Source: Brachionus rotundiformis
Taxonomy: Eukaryota; Rotifera; Eurotatoria; Ploima; Brachionidae
Assembly (NCBI GenBank): GCA_016802295.1
Contig: JAESIW010000162.1
Coordinates: forward strand, 971,346 to 1,035,345
Direction: 5' to 3'
Length of the DNA stretch: 64,000 nucleotides
The notes beneath the pieces were generated by a model. It saw only the letters and a list, made by a program, of their open reading frames with translations. It was not told the DNA's origin and did not search any database. This document shows, one piece after another, positions 58,401-64,000 of this stretch. Within the stretch, counting starts at the first letter, position 1. Every line of letters begins with the position of its first letter. The translations under genes and the position numbers were made by a program.

Positions 58401-59411
58401 TCAAATTTTTAATTGAAAAAATGAAAAAATTTACTGTTTCTTTCATTAGTTTTCAGTAAAATACTTCTTTTCTCATTTGATGTTTTCAACTCGGGACTAA
58501 AATCATTTAAATTACGAGTATATCTTTTACTGTCATAAGGCATTAATTTTTGTTCTCTTATATCTGCTTCTTCTTTTATCGACTAGTTTTAGACTCATAA
58601 ACTATTTAATTAAAATGAATTTACCTCTTTCCTTTTGCCACTGAATTTTTTTCTTTTCTGTTAAAGTCAACTTGTTTTGACCGCTTAATTCATAAAAATT
58701 ATCTTTTTGTGATATATTAGGCTGATTGTATTGAAAACGCTTGGGTGAAACAGTTTTTAACAAATTATTGTTATCTTGTTGGTTCAATTTTTCAGTTAAT
58801 TCCTTATCTTGTTGCCATTTCAGCTTTTTTTTTTCGATTAGACTTACTCTATTACTAAATTCGTTTTTATTTTCAATATCAGATATATTTTTATATTCCT
58901 TGCTTCCATTTTGGTTAAAATTAGTTATTTGATGTCCATGATTGTTTAACATTTGATCTTGATTTAATATCAATTTAGTTTTTCTTAAATTAGTTTGCTC
59001 ACTTTCATTTAAACTATTGCTATTATGTATATTAATATTTTCTGTTGCTTTAGTAAAATTGCTCATAGAACCTTTTTCATTCTTTTGCATTTGTTCTAAA
59101 AGGGCGGTGATTTGATTTTGTGACAATTTCACACCATTTTGATTTAAAACATTTAAAATCATCTTGAGCTGATTGTCATTTTGTGTCCCATTTTGACGTG
59201 GTGAAGGTTTGACTTTATCTATTTCCCCACTAATTTCCATTGACCTTTTGATTTCTTTTTTGGCTTTTACGTCTTTAGTGTTGACTTTTTTTGGAGAGTT
59301 ATTTTGCAAATCTTAATTTAAAATTTAATTTTAAGAAGTTTATTTGGAAATATTACCATTTTTAAAGTAAATTGAAGGTTTTCCATTGACAATTCTTGTT
59401 TCAAATTCCAT
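55408..59411 (-). CDS. CCDC66: CCDC66, microtubule/centriolar-satellite coiled-coil protein
   Basis: Eight exons: 59357-59411, 58625-59311, 58435-58572, 57705-58150, 55998-57674, 55699-55773, 55533-55619, 55408-55476; 1077 aa (human 948). CCDC66 binds microtubules and works at centriolar satellites and cilia. Family segments seen: an N-terminal MEFETRIVNGKPSIYFK, repeated EKKKxxWQ blocks (LIEKKKLKWQQDKEL and LTEKKKIQWQKER), the core RNLLDPAQIDELERRKKQSL with a long Glu/Lys/Arg coiled coil, the GGHDTTQLEK motif, SSRGFVPFMRTNEVLDP, and the tail DPLLNNGLVKNNPTPR with LINKQKEIASSIYNDSTENF. Extra length is due to Asn-rich low complexity. The small last exons are supported by matching order to the family C-terminus. 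Confidence 0.9.
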
Positions 59412-59913
59412 ATTATCAATATGATTTGTTTTCTATATGGTCCAGTTTTTTTTTATAAGAAAAAGGAAAATCGGTTAAAATTTTGAAATTTTTTAGCAGA
59501 GTTATTTTTTTTTAATTTTAGAGAAATTATTTTATCACTATAGAAACCAACATTATTTTAAATGTCTGTATATAAAATTGTTTTTTCAAGGTTTTTTAAT
59601 TTTGATTGATTCAGATTTAGTCTTTTTTATTTTTAATATTTTCGAATTAATTCTTAATTTAAACGTTTAAAAAATTTCAATCAAATTTTAAATTAATTCT
59701 ATTTTCATTTTTAAAATAAATTAATTATTCTAATAATTTCATTTTAAATTAACACAATTAATGAATTAAATTTTTAATATCAAAAACTATTTGCATTAAA
59801 TTTATTCAAAAGAAATTTAGTAAGATACAATTATCGATAAAAAAATCTATAAATTAAAGATTTAATCATAAAAAACTCTTGTGAATTTAAATATAAAATA
59901 TGAATTAAAGATT

Positions 59914-62900
59914 TTAATTTCCAGCTGAGCGTCGGTTTGATCCATTTGACGATGTAGTTATACTTCTTTGCTGACTGAGAAAAGAATTTCCTATTGATCC
60001 TATTCTTTCATCGGTATTTCGCCGATTTAGACTTGATCCAAGTTTATACCAAGCTGACGCAATTAATTGTTCTTCTTGATCACGACTATTTTTTATTCGT
60101 TCATTTTCTTTCTTTTAAAAACAATCTAACATGAAATTTTAAATAAAGAATTAGTAAAACTACCACGAGTTGTTTTATCTGTTTTTCTTTTTCGATTATC
60201 TGATTCTTTAAGTATTGGATTTCATTAATACCATTTGAATTTCTAGGATCTAATGACTTAATTACAATTTTTGCCTTTTCTAAATATACTCGATATTTCT
60301 CATTTAGATCAATTATTTCTTTTTCCTTTATTTGAAGTTCTTTTTCTTTTTGATCTTTCAATTCGTCTTTTTCTAATTCTTTATTAAGGTTTTAATTCTT
60401 ATTAAAATAATTCAATTATTTAAAGTATTAAAATAATTTTTACTTAAATTTTCAACAAAATTCTCCAGTCTTTTAATAGATAGCTCATAATCATTATATT
60501 TTTTTTCCGTATCAAATTGAAATTGATTTAGTCTTGATTTCAATTCAATAATCTGATTATCTTTTGATTTAATTTCAGTATCATTGAGATTCGAACTTTT
60601 CTCTTTTAATTCTGATTCTTTTTTATGTAAAATGTTCATTTTACACTCTAGTTCAAATTTTTCTTTTTGAATTTCATTAACTTTGGTCTGCAAATTTTCA
60701 TTTCTTAATTTTTCGTCCTCTAGTTGATTTTGAATCATTAGTATCTTTTCATCATTTAATTCATTCTGTCTATTTTTTAAAAGTTTATTTTCATGGTACA
60801 GTCTAGCGACTTTTTCTCTTTAAATAAAATTTATTTAGTAATTAGAAATAAATGAAATTAAAATTTGTTAATTTTAGAATAAAAGAACATTACGAAAAAT
60901 TCAAATATCTGATAATTTTAACATTAAAATATATTTGATAATGATGGTGGATAATTGTCCAACATCAAAATCAATTCAAATGTTTGATTCAACGTTCGGT
61001 CGATACATTTTCAAAAATTATATTTATAAAATTTGTATAAAATTAATTCATTGCTTTTACTATTTATCCCTTTAATCTAAAATTTACAATACGTTGTTTT
61101 TGAGAAATTATCTTTTCTCATTTGATTAAAATTACTTAATTTCATTAGGTATATTGATCAATTCAATACTTGTAAATAAACCATCCATTATTAAATTTTG
61201 ATCAATTTCAATATCTATAGCTTTTCAAAAATTCACGTCTAATTTTAATCTCTCGATTTATACAATCTAAAATTACTTTTCGATTCCTCCAATATTTGGT
61301 TATTGATATTTATTTGTTCAAAAGAATGCTTTAAATTTTCAAGTTCAGTGTTCAATTTTTCTTTGTCTCTCATAACTTTGTCATAATTTTCTTGAGAATT
61401 TTTAACTTCAAATTCTAGTTTTTTTTTATTCATATCACTAACCCAAATTTGCTCGTGTAATTCGTTAATTTGTTTTTTGTATAATTCTATCTGTGTTCTC
61501 AGAGGATTAATTTTTTTAGTTTCCTAAATTAAGCTATATATTTTATTCTCAAAAATATTTAGAATAATTTTACCTCCTCTAAAAGAAAAATCTTTCCCAA
61601 GTTTTCGCTATTAGTTTCTTCAAGGCATTTTATTTGCTGCTTTAAATCACTCATATCTTCTAATTTTATTTTATAATTTTCTATTGATGATTCTAATTTT
61701 TGAACTTTGTCACAATTATGTCTTAAGATGTCTATCTCATCCTTGAGATTTTGATTTTCTTTTAATATTTGATCAAATTTGACACAACGGTTTATTAAAT
61801 TTTCATTTTCAAATTTTGATTCTTCAAACAATAACCTAAATTTCTCTTTTTCCGATTCAATTTTGAACAAATCTTCTCGAAGAATTTTCAGTGTTTGCTG
61901 AAGATTTAGATTTATATTGAAATCACTAGTATGATCATTTTTCATTAAATCTTCTCGCTGTAACTTATCTTTTAGTTTTTCAATTTCAAAAAGCATTGCC
62001 ATCTTTTCTTCTTGTAATTCAGAAACTTGTCTGTCAAATGTTTTACATTTTTGTTCAATGTCATTTTTTAGTTCATTTAGACGACTTATTTCGTTTAAAG
62101 ATTGTTTAAGTTGGTTGTTTAAATCTTCATTCAAATATAAGTATGAGTTTTGATTAATTGTATTTAAAGTTTTGTTCTTCGACATAAGCTAGAAATATTA
62201 AAAAAATAATTTTAATTAAGTTCAGACTTCCAAGTCAATCATAAAAAAAATTTTAATTTTAATCAAAAAACCGATATGATTGACTAATTTAATCCGTTGT
62301 AATTTAAAGAAGAAATCAAATATACATCTTGAATCATATTTTTAATGGAATGTTGCATACTTTCATTCATTCCCATAATCACTTGGATAAATTCATTTTT
62401 TCGTTTACAATTGACAGCACAACCGAGAACTAGTTGCATCAAATGTATTATAAAATCTGTTAATAAAACTTCTTCATCAAATTCTGGAAAAAAAGTGATA
62501 AGTTCTAATCAGGATATAAGAATGAATACCTTTTACATTTTGATCAAGATTAAAATCTTTTATCTCGGTGTTTAATATCTTAGTTTCAAAAAAGTTAATT
62601 AATAACAATGAAGAAAAATGATTACTTCTGAATAATATTCCAAGAGTTTCTTATGAATTGTTCTAAGATTTAAAGACTAAAACAAAATTTTGAATTTAAG
62701 TAATTATGAAAAAAATGAAAAAAGACTTACTTCATTTTCTAAATTATTAATACCATTTTTGATTGAACTCATCCATTCATTGTTAAAATAAGTAGGATCT
62801 CTTAGAAAATTAAAATTTTATTTCAGTTATATTTAAAATTTAAAAATATTTAAATTTAAAAAGAGCAATTAGTAAAGTGGCTTATTGCAACGGATAAATG

Positions 62901-63157
62901 CGTAAAATCTCACAACAGATTTTATGCAAAATATATAATTTTGAAAGTAGTAATATATAATTTTGAAAACTTTAGTTCTTACATATAATTTAAGCATTCC
63001 GCAATTAGTATTCCATTCTTCAAATCATTCAAAGTTTCACATTTTTCTACAAGATGAAAGGTATCAATCTAAATTATGACAAATTCTTACAAGCTTTATA
63101 TTAAATTTTGAATTATACCCATGCTACCAGGCAGTTAAACAAATTCTGATTATCCAT
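59914..63157 (-). CDS. HOOK3: HOOK family dynein adaptor
   Basis: Twelve exons: 63119-63157, 62983-63068, 62731-62800, 62626-62676, 62530-62578, 62326-62483, 61574-62188, 61277-61523, 61136-61220, 60444-60817, 60164-60372, 59914-60111; 726 aa (human HOOK1 728, HOOK3 718). HOOK proteins link dynein-dynactin to endosomal cargo (FTS-Hook-FHIP) and activate motility. The N-terminal Hook domain is spread over six short exons: FNCLVAW, IDTFHLVEKCETLNDLKNGI, DPTYFNNEWM, LVLGCAVNCKRKNEFIQVIM. A long coiled coil follows, with KDEIDILRHNCDKVQKLESS. The cargo-side end has KYRVYLEKAKIVIKSLDP, LIASAWYKLG and FLSQQRSITT. The invertebrate gene is single, so the paralog symbol is arbitrary. Exon 11 requires the acceptor AATTAG at 60373-60378. 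Intron 2 holds a LINE-tail repeat. Confidence 0.93.
62868..62945 (-). repeat. LINE-tail repeat in HOOK intron 2
   Basis: It matches 54722-54790 (CR1-type LINE 3' end): GTGGCTTATTGCAACGGATA, AAATGCGTAAAATCTCACAA. The shared part is about 65 bases with small gaps. No coding part is left. Confidence 0.6.
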
Positions 63158-63852
63158 TTTATCTCATCGAAGCTATCAAGTATAAATTATAATTATTTTT
63201 AAGTTAAAATAATGATTTTTAAATTTTCGGAAAAATAAAAACAGGTTTTATTTTACTGATTTCAAATATAAAAGAGTTTACATTTCTATTTTTAATGTAA
63301 AAGAAAAATTTTAAATTTTGAATTATGTTTCTTACTACATAATTAAACATTCATCTTGTGTATATGTTCTACAGTTAACAAGCGTTATTCTAATAGCTTA
63401 AAGATAAATTTTTGTCTTGTCTAATTTACCATTTGATTTCTGAAATATATTCGAATAATTACATTTAAAATAGTATGAATCTCTTAAAAGTAGCTATGAA
63501 AAATTTAATTTGAATAAATAAAATTTAAAAACTAAATTAAATTTTATGAAATAAAAATAAATAAAAGAAATTATCCTTTCAATTTTATACTATAAAATAA
63601 TGTTTTTCAAATTTAGTAAAGAATCAATCATATTATCTATTAATTTTGATATATATGCAAAGCGAATTAATTGTTAAACTGACCCGAAAATAAAGTTCGA
63701 TAACTCAAATTTATTTTGCATAAATTAGTTAAATTCCAATATAACTTATAGTATAATTTCAAATTTTGTTATTTTAATTTATTCAAATATTTTGGTATTT
63801 CGTACCGAAAAATAAATTCGCGCAAACTTTTTTTTAGTTTTATTAGTAAATA
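63158..63852. promoter_or_regulatory. HOOK upstream region
   Basis: AT-rich spacer with no ORF, repeat or RNA gene that I can identify. If the exon at 63853 is real this is a divergent promoter region. Confidence 0.35.
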
Positions 63853-63919
63853 ATGAAATATATGGTCAAATATTTTAGGTTAACTCGTAAAAAAATTCAT
63901 CGACTTGTTTTAGACAGAC
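63853..63919 (+). CDS. possible first exon of a gene leaving the window
   Basis: ATG at 63853 opens a frame reading MKYMVKYFRLTRKKIHRLVL followed by Asp-Arg, ending at a strong donor (GAC/GTAAGT at 63920). It is basic, and stop-free over 22 codons. Codon look and donor match those of neighbouring genes. Too short to identify; chance cannot be excluded. Confidence 0.35.
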
Positions 63920-64000
63920 GTAAGTAAAAATTACTAATAATTTATTATGAAGAATTCAATGCATGTCATAATTTTTTAATTTTGTTTTAAATGCATTTCG

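Noticed and set aside
1..64000. tRNA or rRNA genes, riboswitches, bacterial operons or terminators
   Set aside because: No cloverleaf, rRNA core or prokaryotic signals were seen; introns and gene content are animal.

Overview
The window looks like nuclear DNA from a small, intron-dense, very AT-rich animal genome. Most introns are 45-80 bp with GT-AG ends, genes are closely packed, and the conserved proteins (WDR7, BIG-type ARFGEF, INTS1, DNAJC7, CCDC66, HOOK) are metazoan. A small spiralian such as a monogonont rotifer would fit the base composition, intron size and Helitron/CR1/gypsy load. That placement is inference only; no species marker was seen.

Left third (1-20.4 kb): a nest of decayed mobile elements. 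In order these are a Mag-like Ty3/gypsy element with its 5' LTR and primer site (copy A, minus strand, cut by the window edge); a tandem and inverted array of an AT-rich repeat here called R1; an intron-bearing Helitron (minus) split by a CR1-type LINE and a foldback element; an APE-type LINE (plus) whose ORF runs into R1; more R1 carrying a solo LTR with target duplication; a small MULE-like scrap; and a second, internally deleted gypsy element (copy B, minus). No intact host gene was found here.

Right two thirds (20.8-64 kb): conserved genes with few insertions. In order: YJU2 (+), WDR7 (-), BIG1/2-type ARFGEF (-), INTS1 (-), DNAJC7 (+), a large WD40 protein (+, WDR97/WDR87-like), an unrecognised 318-aa protein (-), CCDC66 (-), HOOK (-), and a possible first exon of a further gene (+) at the right edge. 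I traced exons by hand. Seven genes (YJU2, WDR7, ARFGEF, INTS1, DNAJC7, CCDC66, HOOK) give full in-frame reading frames of 306, 1478, 1775, 2159, 498, 1077 and 726 aa. These are close to the usual family lengths, with CCDC66 somewhat longer. The WD40 gene is solved from its second recognisable exon onward but its N-terminus is not.

Two neighbouring themes are visible. One is membrane traffic: WDR7 (V-ATPase regulation) next to the ARF exchange factor. The other is microtubules and cilia: CCDC66 next to HOOK. The genes are independent units, and any functional clustering is inference. The most informative mobile-element observations are a 593-bp MULE-type element with a perfect 9-bp target duplication inside a WD40-gene intron, a solo LTR with 4-5 bp duplication proven by an uninterrupted paralogous copy, a LINE inserted in the Helitron tyrosine motif, and a 181-bp perfect identity between two otherwise diverged gypsy elements.
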